Positions 1-5,790 of a stretch of DNA of 9,615 nt are shown in pieces; positions within the stretch are counted from its first letter, which is position 1, and every line of letters starts with the position of its first letter. Both the position numbers and the translations under genes were made by a program. The notes under the pieces were generated by a model, which worked only from the letters and a program-made list of their open reading frames with translations, was not told the origin of the DNA and did no database searches. Origin of the DNA: CAYLMG01 sp964464635 (GTDB taxonomy: Bacteria > Planctomycetota > Phycisphaerae > Sedimentisphaerales > Anaerobacaceae); the NCBI GenBank assembly GCA_964464635.1, contig CAYXGT010000096.1, positions 1-9,615 of the forward strand, read 5' to 3'.

Positions 1-1
1 T

Positions 2-19
2 GCCTGCGCGGGAGTGACA
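2..19 (+). repeat. Cut-off copy of the intergenic hairpin repeat
   Basis: Bases 2-19 read GCCTGCGCGGGAGTGACA and match the right end of the complete repeat copy (200-217, GCCTACGCGGGAATGACA) at 16 of 18 positions. The window edge therefore cuts through a second copy of the same dispersed repeat, in the same orientation, with its left part lying outside the window. Confidence 0.65.
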
Positions 20-150
20 ACCTGTTTGTTCCTTTTATTTTTCAAACATCAATAACTGTCGCCGGAGGAAAGGAGGGGGACTACGCGCTTATAGCCATAT
101 CAAATCGGGGTAGTGCCATTTCTATTAAATTAAGTTTCACTTTTCTAACT

Positions 151-217
151 TGTCATTCCGCACTTGATGCGGAATCCATCGTCTAAAAACTGGGTTCACG
201 CCTACGCGGGAATGACA
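151..217. repeat. REP-like dispersed palindromic intergenic repeat
   Basis: A 67-base element bounded by inverted ends, TGTCATTCC at 151-159 and GGAATGACA at 209-217 (9 of 9 paired). Inside its left half lies a perfect 8-bp hairpin: ATTCCGCA (155-162), loop CTTGA, TGCGGAAT (168-175). The layout and wording (GTCATTCC...GCGGGAATGACA) are those of the short intergenic repeats dispersed in many environmental bacterial genomes, probably non-autonomous MITE/REP-like sequences. Such a hairpin might also protect or end an upstream transcript, but there is no clean T-run after it. Confidence 0.7.
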
Positions 218-258
218 CAAAAGCTAGAGTTTCTTTTTAGAAGCTGCAGTATTAAGGC

Positions 259-314
259 GAACCGGTTCATGTCGGAAAATCTATCGATTTGTTCAGAATC
301 CCGACGTCAGGATT
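259..314. promoter_or_regulatory. Cluster of three palindromes, candidate activator-binding (UAS) region
   Basis: Three inverted repeats lie within 56 bases: a perfect 10-bp palindrome GAACCGGTTC (259-268); AAATC-TATC-GATTT (277-290); and an 18-bp palindrome with a single mismatched pair, AATCCCGACGTCAGGATT (297-314). The last is centred about 110 bases upstream of the -24 GG at 415-416. Enhancer-binding proteins of the NtrC family usually bind dyads 80-200 bases upstream of their sigma-54 promoter, so the position fits. Which dyad, if any, is the real binding site is unknown; the activator encoded at 4226-5734 is the obvious candidate ligand. Confidence 0.4.
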
Positions 315-369
315 GAATTTCACAGGAAAATGAGGCTGTATGTTTTCCTTTTTTTGGGTGTTGTTTGCA

Positions 370-400
370 TTCAAAGCGGTTTGAAGCGGATGTAAGGCGG
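370..400. promoter_or_regulatory. Palindrome plus 10-bp-phased AAGCGG repeats just upstream of the promoter
   Basis: TTCAAA-GCGG-TTTGAA (370-385) is a perfect 6-bp-arm dyad. Overlapping it, AAGCGG occurs at 374-379 and 384-389 and, as AAGGCGG, at 394-400, so the starts are exactly 10 bases apart and on one face of the helix. The block ends 14 bases before the -24 GG. It could be a proximal activator or repressor site, or a site for a DNA-bending protein such as IHF/HU, which often acts between enhancer and sigma-54 promoter. No specific regulator is recognised. Confidence 0.35.
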
Positions 401-412
401 CTTTTATTTAAT

Positions 413-429
413 CTGGCACAATTATTGCT
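413..429 (+). promoter_or_regulatory. Sigma-54 (RpoN) -24/-12 promoter of the flagellar operon
   Basis: The sequence CTGGCACAATTATTGCT fits the sigma-54 consensus YTGGCACGRNNNTTGCW at every specified position except one (A for G at 420). The invariant GG is at 415-416 and GC at 427-428, with the required spacing. Transcription would start near base 440, about 116 bases before the first start codon at 556. Sigma-54 promoters need an AAA+ enhancer-binding activator, and one is encoded as the third gene downstream. No comparable site is seen in the gaps before the later genes, so this is likely the main promoter for the whole gene run. Confidence 0.8.
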
Positions 430-555
430 GCTATTTTGTTTAAGTTGAGAACTGACTGTTTGCAGCAGGACAAGGAAAGTACCTGCTCGAGATATATTTT
501 GTATTTGGATGATGGTTGATTTTTAAAAAGCAAGTTTTAGGGCGTGTAAAGAATA

Positions 556-3126
556 ATGGCTGAAGAAGAGCAGAAAGATACACGTGAGAACGATTCTGAA
601 GTTGCCGGCGGCGGCGAAAGGCAAGAAATTTTGCCGCAGCAGGTCACCAACTATCAGAACAAAGTGGATAAAGCGCCGGAATCAGAGGAGCAATTGTACA
701 AGGAGCTGCTTGGTACTTTGCAGAATAATCCTCGTAGGTTTACGGCTTTTCAGAAGATACTCGTTTTGTTTATTGTCTTTGTATCAGGGTCACTGGTTTA
801 TGTATTTTTAAGGTCCAGGCCAGCCTCGCCGAGACCGGCGGGTCGAGGCGGGCCGGTATCCGTTTCGGACTATGAGAAGCCGGCTGATACGGCAGAACAA
901 CAGAGACTTAAAGAATATGCCGAGGAGGTTGAAACCGAGATTCACACGGAGGAGCGGCCGGACGAAAAAGAGCAAGAAGAATCAGTACCTTCTTCACAAG
1001 AGCCGCTTTCACTGCAGGTTGCTCAGGATTTTTATAAGCAGAAAAATTACGAGATGGCTTATGAAGCCTACAAGAGTCTCGGGCAAAGGCTTATCATTGT
1101 GGAAAAGGATGATGAGTTGCTTGCTGACTTTCTTGGATTCAGGATGGCGGTTTGTGCCGGCAAGAGGGGCTATTTTGATGAGGCAGTGCGTTTATACAAG
1201 AATCTTTCCGGCAGCGATTCACCGGCAATACGGGCGTTTGCCGCCTATAACCGAAGCCTGTTAGAGCTGAGGAACAAACAATACCTGAATGCAAGGAGCT
1301 GTGCATACAAGTGTCTTGCGTTAATTGATGCGATTGAGCTTGATGATGAGCTGAGTTTTCTGATTTATCACAATTGTCATTTCATTGCCGCTCAATGCCT
1401 GACGGAGAGGATTTTGCTGTTTGCTGATAAGGATAACGAGGTTTGTGATGAGTTGTGGCCCGGCGGGCTGGAAATCGAGCTGTTTGATGGTTTAGATGAG
1501 CAGCAGGTTCGTTTTATGTTGAAATCGGGAGCGGAATTATCGGCCAGTGGACTGCTTAGCCCACAGATTAAAGAGCATACGGAGTTGGGCGAGCAGCAGC
1601 GACGGTGGTCTGTGGTATGCTGCGGAGCCTCCATCGAGGAGCTGATGAGCAGATTTGCCCTGGGCTGTGGTTTTGACGTCAATTGGGAGCAGGCCGCAGG
1701 CCTCGCGGCTCGCCTCGATTCGTCGAAGCGGGCCTTCGAGCCGAGGGCAGTAAAAGATGAGCAGCGGCTGAGGACAGGCGGTGTCCGCAAAAGAGCGGTG
1801 AATCTTTATCTTCGAGAGGCGAGTGCGGAAAGAATTGTTGAAACGGCAGCGGGTTCTGTTGGTTTGATGGCGGTCGTTGGTGAGAAAGGCGATATAACGA
1901 TATATGAGCCTTCGGATTATATATCTGTTTCAGAACATATAACTTTATTAACCGACGAGGCTATCAGCCTTTGGCAGGGATTTTTGCTCAGATTCGGCGA
2001 TGATAAGCGGATTGCAAATGTTCATTTTGCTCTTGGCTTACTGAAGAGTCAAAAAGGTAAATATGCCGAGGCGCTGGCGGAGTATAAGCTGGTGACGAAT
2101 CAGTTCTCTACGTCGGCTTTAGCGCCATACGCATTATTGAATTCGAGCAGAATCAAGACCAATCTAAAGGATTATTTAAGTGCGCGTGAGCTTTTGTGCC
2201 ATCTTGTGGAACAGTATCCGGATGCAGCGGTAGCCGATAAAGCCTGTTTATATCTTGCCGATGCGACGATGAAAGCCGGTTTTTTAGATGAAGCGTTTCG
2301 AGATTACAAGAAGGTTTACAACCTTGGTTTTTCAAAAGAGTCGCGGGCGGCTGCCGCACTTGGTGCGGGCAGGTGTGCTTACAGTCAGGAAGATTATGAG
2401 AGTGCTGCTGATTGGCTGGCAAGATATATCGAAGAGGTCAAGAGCAAGGCGAATAGGGAAATTTACGATGCGTATTTTCTATTGGGCAAGGCCGATATGG
2501 CTTTAGGCAGATATGAGAAGGCGGGTGAGGCTTTTGCTGCATTGATGGGAGGTCAACTGTCATCTCAGCAATACATACAGGCGGTTTCAGGTTTGGTGGA
2601 TTCTTTTATTAAGCAGGAGCATTTTATAGAGGCACTTGGAGTTTTAGAGAATGTTCAGAGCAGCCGGTTGTCACAGGTTGAAAATGTCGAGATGTTACTG
2701 CTTAAGAGCCGGATTTTTCGGCAGATGGGTTTTGTTAACAAGGTGATAGCTTCACTTGGCGACAGGGCTGAGTATGTTTCCGAGCCGAAACTGAAAGCTC
2801 GTATGTTATTCGAACTGGCCGGCTGCTATATAGAGGAAGGTCGGCTTGAGCTTGCCCGCAGGAATCTGGCGCAGGTGCTTGTTCTCGTCGAACGCGGCAG
2901 TTTTTCAGATGAGGCTGCTGTTGAGCTGGCGGATGTGTGTCTGAGGATGGGCCAGGGTGAAAAAACGGTAGAGTTATGTACGAAGATTCTGGAGTTTGAG
3001 CCGGAAGAGCGGATAAAGAAAAGGGCACGGCTGCTGCTTGCAGAGGCTTATAAGCAGCAGAAGGAATACGAGAAGGCGGCGCTGGCTCTTCTGAATGGTT
3101 TTGAGAAAAATATTAAAACTGAATAG
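556..3126 (+). CDS. Membrane-anchored TPR protein with an internal STN/secretin-N0-like domain
   Basis: An 856-residue protein of unassigned function. Visible order: acidic, hydrophilic N-tail (1-64); one membrane segment (about 68-85); an Arg/Pro/Gly-rich stretch (88-100) encoded by a palindromic element; an acidic Glu-rich linker (to about 150); a first helical TPR-like block (about 153-290); an alpha/beta domain (about 351-452); then a long TPR array to the C-terminus (about 460-850), with YbgF/BamD-style repeats such as YAEALAEYKLVTNQF. The alpha/beta part follows the two-unit pattern of STN/secretin-N0 domains: ASIEELMSRFALGCGFDV, an insert, then AVNLYLREASAERIVE and GLMAVVGEKGDITIYEP. 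N-in topology would place the large part in the periplasm, but the extra arginines after the membrane segment weaken a positive-inside prediction. It is the first gene after the sigma-54 promoter and ends 20 bases before the next gene. The Shine-Dalgarno is weak (AGGG at 539-542); the ATG is kept because no better in-frame start is apparent and MAE is also the start of FliL and FliN here. A flagellar envelope scaffold is a guess. Confidence 0.85.
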   Translation: MAEEEQKDTRENDSEVAGGGERQEILPQQVTNYQNKVDKAPESEEQLYKELLGTLQNNPRRFTAFQKILVLFIVFVSGSLVYVFLRSRPASPRPAGRGGPVSVSDYEKPADTAEQQRLKEYAEEVETEIHTEERPDEKEQEESVPSSQEPLSLQVAQDFYKQKNYEMAYEAYKSLGQRLIIVEKDDELLADFLGFRMAVCAGKRGYFDEAVRLYKNLSGSDSPAIRAFAAYNRSLLELRNKQYLNARSCAYKCLALIDAIELDDELSFLIYHNCHFIAAQCLTERILLFADKDNEVCDELWPGGLEIELFDGLDEQQVRFMLKSGAELSASGLLSPQIKEHTELGEQQRRWSVVCCGASIEELMSRFALGCGFDVNWEQAAGLAARLDSSKRAFEPRAVKDEQRLRTGGVRKRAVNLYLREASAERIVETAAGSVGLMAVVGEKGDITIYEPSDYISVSEHITLLTDEAISLWQGFLLRFGDDKRIANVHFALGLLKSQKGKYAEALAEYKLVTNQFSTSALAPYALLNSSRIKTNLKDYLSARELLCHLVEQYPDAAVADKACLYLADATMKAGFLDEAFRDYKKVYNLGFSKESRAAAALGAGRCAYSQEDYESAADWLARYIEEVKSKANREIYDAYFLLGKADMALGRYEKAGEAFAALMGGQLSSQQYIQAVSGLVDSFIKQEHFIEALGVLENVQSSRLSQVENVEMLLLKSRIFRQMGFVNKVIASLGDRAEYVSEPKLKARMLFELAGCYIEEGRLELARRNLAQVLVLVERGSFSDEAAVELADVCLRMGQGEKTVELCTKILEFEPEERIKKRARLLLAEAYKQQKEYEKAALALLNGFEKNIKTE
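815..856 (+). repeat. In-gene GC-rich palindromic element, copy 1
   Basis: Inverted arms GGCC-a-GCCTCG (818-828) and CGAGGC-g-GGCC (844-854) flank a 15-base loop. The right side carries the family word CGAGGCGGGCC (844-854). It lies inside the first TPR gene directly after the membrane segment and encodes residues 88-100, RPASPRPAGRGGP, an Arg/Pro/Gly-rich low-complexity peptide unlike its surroundings. The same core is found at 1712-1734 and, inverted, at 3243-3262. Confidence 0.6.
1701..1746 (+). repeat. In-gene GC-rich palindromic element, copy 2
   Basis: Outer arms CCTCG-cg-GCTCG (1701-1712) and CGAGC-CGAGG (1737-1746) pair fully apart from a 2-base bulge. The inner core GCCTCG (1712-1717), loop ATTCGT, CGAAGC (1724-1729), GGGCC (1730-1734) matches copies 1 and 3 with one changed base in the arm. 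It encodes roughly residues 383-398 of the TPR protein (GLAARLDSSKRAFEPR), which fall between the two halves of the STN-like domain. The core is read in a different frame from copy 1, so it is a DNA repeat and not a shared protein motif. Confidence 0.6.
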
Positions 3127-3146
3127 GATGATTTTCTGATAGCAAA

Positions 3147-4163
3147 ATGAAAAATAAAAAGGATTTACACAAAGGTTTGTGTCTGAATGCCGGAGATTTT
3201 TGGTTTTTGGCTTTTTTCTTTTTAGCTTTAATGCTGCCGGCAGGCCCGCCTCGCGGCGAGGCCGCGGGCAATGCGTATGCCGGGGATTTATCCGGCGGTC
3301 TCGATGCGACGGAATTGCTTGAACCGCATTTGGAAGGGGATTGTAAGGATTTGAATTTTGTCAAACAAGCAGTGAAGGAAGGTGGTGTTGCTGAGCCGGT
3401 TGATGTGAAGCTGTTGGGTAAGATTGAGCCTGCCAGTGCCGATGTCGGCCTGAGCTTTGATGAAAAATTGTTTATAGTTAATTTGCTCTTCGAGGCTACA
3501 GGGCAAACCGAAGAAGCCAAGCGTCGGATATTGCAGGACAGAATCACTTCGTTGGGGCAGGATACTGACGGGGTAAGTAAAATTGAGCTTCGAAAAGTGC
3601 TTGAGCAGATACGCTTAGTAGAGTTCAGGACGGCGGAAAGGCCGGCTGATTCTGTTACAGCAACTGAAAAAGCGACTGCTGACAAGCCCGATGAAGCGAA
3701 GTCGGCACAACAGGGACTGGAAACACAGGTTTCTGAGAAGCTTGAGCCACAAATAGAGCAATCCCGAGCGGAAGTGCTAAGTGAACAGATATTGCAAATT
3801 TTTAATGACGTATCCGGGGACCTGAGTCGGCTGGAGAATCCGGTTGAATTGGCGGAGATTTTATATCTTGGCGGCCGGCTGAAAGAGGCAGGGATTGTTT
3901 ACCGGGAAGCGCTTAATCGAATAGACAGTGAGGGGGCTGATGCTTTCGGTGAGAAGGCCTGGATTTTGTTTCAGTTGGGAAATTGCCTTCGTGATGAGGA
4001 CCCGGCGGAGGCCAGGAAATTCTACAGGGAAATGATTTCACAGTGTCCGGAATGTCCCTGGGTGGATTTAGCGAAGGCTGAGGATGAGTTACTCGGCTGG
4101 TTTGAAAAGGAAAAGCCGAAGGCTCTGCTCGAAGAAGGAACTGGAGCGCAAAGAGTAGAATGA
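3147..4163 (+). CDS. Secreted protein with C-terminal TPR repeats, unknown function
   Basis: A 338-residue protein not assigned to a known family. It starts with a basic segment (MKNKKDLHK) and a hydrophobic stretch (about 18-31, FWFLAFFFLALMLP), read as a signal peptide or signal anchor; AYA-G at 43-46 is a possible signal peptidase I site. The middle (about 47-215) is acidic, rich in Glu, Ala and Gln, and probably helical or disordered. The C-terminal third (about 233-335) has TPR-like helical pairs: ELAEILYLGGRLKEAGIVYR, then EKAWILFQLGNCLRDEDPAE and ARKFYREMISQCPECPW. The start is the only ATG after the in-frame stop at 3129-3131 that keeps the whole signal sequence; its Shine-Dalgarno is poor, which suggests translation coupled to the preceding gene 20 bases upstream. 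With that gene it forms a TPR pair ahead of the flagellar genes. A periplasmic partner of the first protein is a reasonable guess only. Confidence 0.82.
   Translation: MKNKKDLHKGLCLNAGDFWFLAFFFLALMLPAGPPRGEAAGNAYAGDLSGGLDATELLEPHLEGDCKDLNFVKQAVKEGGVAEPVDVKLLGKIEPASADVGLSFDEKLFIVNLLFEATGQTEEAKRRILQDRITSLGQDTDGVSKIELRKVLEQIRLVEFRTAERPADSVTATEKATADKPDEAKSAQQGLETQVSEKLEPQIEQSRAEVLSEQILQIFNDVSGDLSRLENPVELAEILYLGGRLKEAGIVYREALNRIDSEGADAFGEKAWILFQLGNCLRDEDPAEARKFYREMISQCPECPWVDLAKAEDELLGWFEKEKPKALLEEGTGAQRVE
3243..3269 (-). repeat. In-gene GC-rich palindromic element, copy 3 (inverted)
   Basis: On the + strand GGCCCGCCTCG (3243-3253), loop CGG, CGAGGC (3257-3262), then CGCGGGC (3263-3269). Read on the minus strand the order becomes GCCTCG, loop CCG, CGAGGC, GGGCC, the same core as copies 1 and 2. 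It encodes residues 33-41 (GPPRGEAAG) of the secreted TPR protein, immediately after the hydrophobic core of its signal sequence and before the likely AYA cleavage site. Confidence 0.6.
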
Positions 4164-4214
4164 GAATTTGTTACGAGACCGAAGTGGTAATTTTGTTGTG
4201 AATAATAAATAGAC

Positions 4215-4218
4215 GGAG
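4215..4218 (+). promoter_or_regulatory. Ribosome binding site fixing the GTG start of the activator gene
   Basis: GGAG at 4215-4218 lies 7 bases before the GTG at 4226, which is good spacing. The next residues (TKIENKNDNGIYSRNQSAG) lead into the first beta-strand of the receiver-like domain, so the GTG start gives a complete domain. Confidence 0.7.
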
Positions 4219-4225
4219 TTTTTTT

Positions 4226-5734
4226 GTGACGAAAATTGAAAATAAAAATGATAACGGGATTTACAGCAGGAACCAAAGTGCAGGTGTTCTTATAATTGGA
4301 GAAGACTCCGAGCTGGCGGGATTTATACTTAAGATTCTGGCCAGGAAAGGAATTCACGGGGACCTTGCCGGAGATAAAAGCACAGCAGGGAATTTTTTAG
4401 AGAAGAGTGGTTACGGCCTTGTTTTTTTGAGCGAGCGAATAAGCCGCAGGGCGGGGACGGAGGCTGAAGTGCAGGTAAGCTTCGATTTGCTCGGTCAGAT
4501 TCGGGCAGGTTCACCGCAGATGCCGGTTGTTATGACAGAAGCACGTAACGGGCATAGTGACAGCGTGAACGGTGAGGTTGTCGGGCTTGCTGTTAAGGCT
4601 GTTCAGGCGGGCTGCTGTGATTTTTTGACGCAGCCGGCTGAGCAGGAAAAAGTTGAGAGCTTGCTGGAGATGTATTTACCCGGGCATAATGTTCACGGCT
4701 GCGCCTGGGCGGCGGAGGACGGGCATAATATTTACACAATAGTCGGCCGAAGCTCGCGGATTTTGCAGACTGTGAATCTGGCCAGGCGGATGGCGCCGAC
4801 TTCTGCGCCGGTCCTGATAAGCGGTGAAAGCGGGACGGGAAAGGAGCTGATATCTTATCTTATTCATAAGGAAAGTAACCGCTCTGAGGGGCCGATGGTC
4901 AGGGTTAGTTGTGCGGCGTTAACCGAGACGCTCATCGAGAGCGAGCTGTTCGGTCATGAAAAGGGTGCTTTTACCGGCGCATACATACAGCGCAAGGGCC
5001 GATTCGAGATGGCACACGGGGGGACATTGCTGCTGGATGAGATTACCGAGACACCGATAAAGTTTCAGTCAACGCTTTTGCGGGTTCTGGAGCAGCAGAA
5101 TTTCGAGCGTGTAGGGGGCAGTGACAATGTCAAGGTTGACGTAAGGATAATCAGTACGACGAATAAGGATTTGGGTCAGCAGGTTCAGCAGGGGCAGTTC
5201 CGCGCTGACCTTTATTACCGGTTGAGCGGATTGAGGCTTGTCATCCCGCCGCTGAGGGAGCGGGTTGAGGATTTGGAAGAGCTTGTATGGCATTTTGTCA
5301 ATCTTTATGCCCATCAGGCGAAAAGGGTAATTACTAAGCTCGACCCCGTGATGATGGATATTTTTGTCAATTACTACTGGCCTGGCAATGTAAGGCAGCT
5401 GCGAAACGTGGTTCTTACATCTTTGATTCTCGGCAGCGGCAAGACTTTGTCTCTGGCAGATGTGTCGTGGCTTTTTGATGAGCTTGAGCCGCTGGCCCAG
5501 GAGGAAAAAAGCAGTGTGCCGGAACGGCAGAGGTCTTTAGAGCCGGAAGCTGATAAGCTGCCGCAGCTCGGGGGTGTGCCGCTGGTTAAGATTGAAAGAC
5601 AGGCGATTCTCGATACTTTGCGCAAGACGGCGGGCAACCAGACGAGAGCGGCAAAAATTCTGGGAATAAGCGACAGGACACTTCGAGAGAAAGTGCGCAA
5701 GTACAGGGAGCAGGAGAGCCTTGCGGCTGTTTAG
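4226..5734 (+). CDS. Sigma-54-dependent transcriptional activator (NtrC/FleQ-type) with a degenerate receiver
   Basis: A 502-residue enhancer-binding protein that would use ATP hydrolysis to open sigma-54 promoters, most likely flagellar ones. Domain order: receiver-like (about 16-145), AAA+ (about 173-405), Fis-type helix-turn-helix (about 456-500). AAA+ motifs are complete: Walker A GESGTGKE (200-207, Lys206), the sigma-54-contacting loop GAFTGA (247-252), Walker B GGTLLLDE (265-272, Asp271/Glu272), the LRER segment (343-346) and WPGNVRQLRN. The C-terminal helix-turn-helix reads NQTRAAKILGISDRTLREKV. The receiver keeps an acidic pair (Glu26-Asp27) and Thr104, but the phospho-acceptor Asp is Ser69 (YGLVFLSER) and the conserved Lys is Gln136 (LTQPAE), so classical phosphorylation is not expected. 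FleQ/FlrA-type flagellar regulators are also phosphorylation-independent, but I do not claim orthology. It lies between the TPR genes and fliL in an operon with its own sigma-54 promoter, implying self-activation. Confidence 0.93.
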   Translation: MTKIENKNDNGIYSRNQSAGVLIIGEDSELAGFILKILARKGIHGDLAGDKSTAGNFLEKSGYGLVFLSERISRRAGTEAEVQVSFDLLGQIRAGSPQMPVVMTEARNGHSDSVNGEVVGLAVKAVQAGCCDFLTQPAEQEKVESLLEMYLPGHNVHGCAWAAEDGHNIYTIVGRSSRILQTVNLARRMAPTSAPVLISGESGTGKELISYLIHKESNRSEGPMVRVSCAALTETLIESELFGHEKGAFTGAYIQRKGRFEMAHGGTLLLDEITETPIKFQSTLLRVLEQQNFERVGGSDNVKVDVRIISTTNKDLGQQVQQGQFRADLYYRLSGLRLVIPPLRERVEDLEELVWHFVNLYAHQAKRVITKLDPVMMDIFVNYYWPGNVRQLRNVVLTSLILGSGKTLSLADVSWLFDELEPLAQEEKSSVPERQRSLEPEADKLPQLGGVPLVKIERQAILDTLRKTAGNQTRAAKILGISDRTLREKVRKYREQESLAAV

Positions 5735-5790
5735 TGCAGTTTGTGTTTAAGTAATGAAAGCAGGGGACAGAAGTACTGGGAAATTAGAAA

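Larger units (their letters stand above)
1..555. other. Non-coding leader region upstream of the flagellar operon
   Basis: No credible gene is visible in these 555 bases. The left part (1-217) is repeat-derived, with hairpin-forming intergenic repeat copies at 2-19 and 151-217. The right part (about 259-429) carries palindromes, phased direct repeats and a sigma-54 promoter, and 440-555 would be the 5' leader of the operon mRNA. Within the leader, AGCAGG (464-469) and CCTGCT (482-487) could pair across a 12-nt loop; no recognised riboswitch is seen. One + frame stays open from base 1 to a stop at 183-185, but it runs through both repeat copies and is not supported as a gene end. Confidence 0.75.

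Noticed and set aside
1..185. Open + frame from the window edge to a stop at 183-185 that might be the end of an upstream gene
   Set aside because: It runs through both copies of the intergenic repeat and its last third is repeat-encoded. No family is recognisable in the 61 codons, so it cannot be supported.
464..487. Leader hairpin AGCAGG/CCTGCT as a riboswitch or attenuator
   Set aside because: Only 6 bp with a 12-base loop, no following T-run and no recognised conserved aptamer.
1457..1469. Short GC-rich palindrome (GCCCGGCGGGC) in the first TPR gene as a fourth element copy
   Set aside because: It lacks the GCCTCG/CGARGC core and is too short to separate from chance.
1972..1988. Second sigma-54-like site (TGGCAGGGATTTTTGCT) inside the first TPR gene
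   Set aside because: The GG-to-GC spacing is one base too long, a change that abolishes sigma-54 promoters, and the site is deep in coding sequence.
3113..3685. 190-codon antisense open frame opposite the secreted TPR gene
   Set aside because: Ser/Pro-rich translation with no recognisable domain; it is the mirror of the codon usage of the + strand gene.
4164..4225. Separate promoter or terminator before the activator gene
   Set aside because: The 62-base gap has neither a stem followed by T-run nor a -24/-12 site; only the ribosome binding site is convincing.
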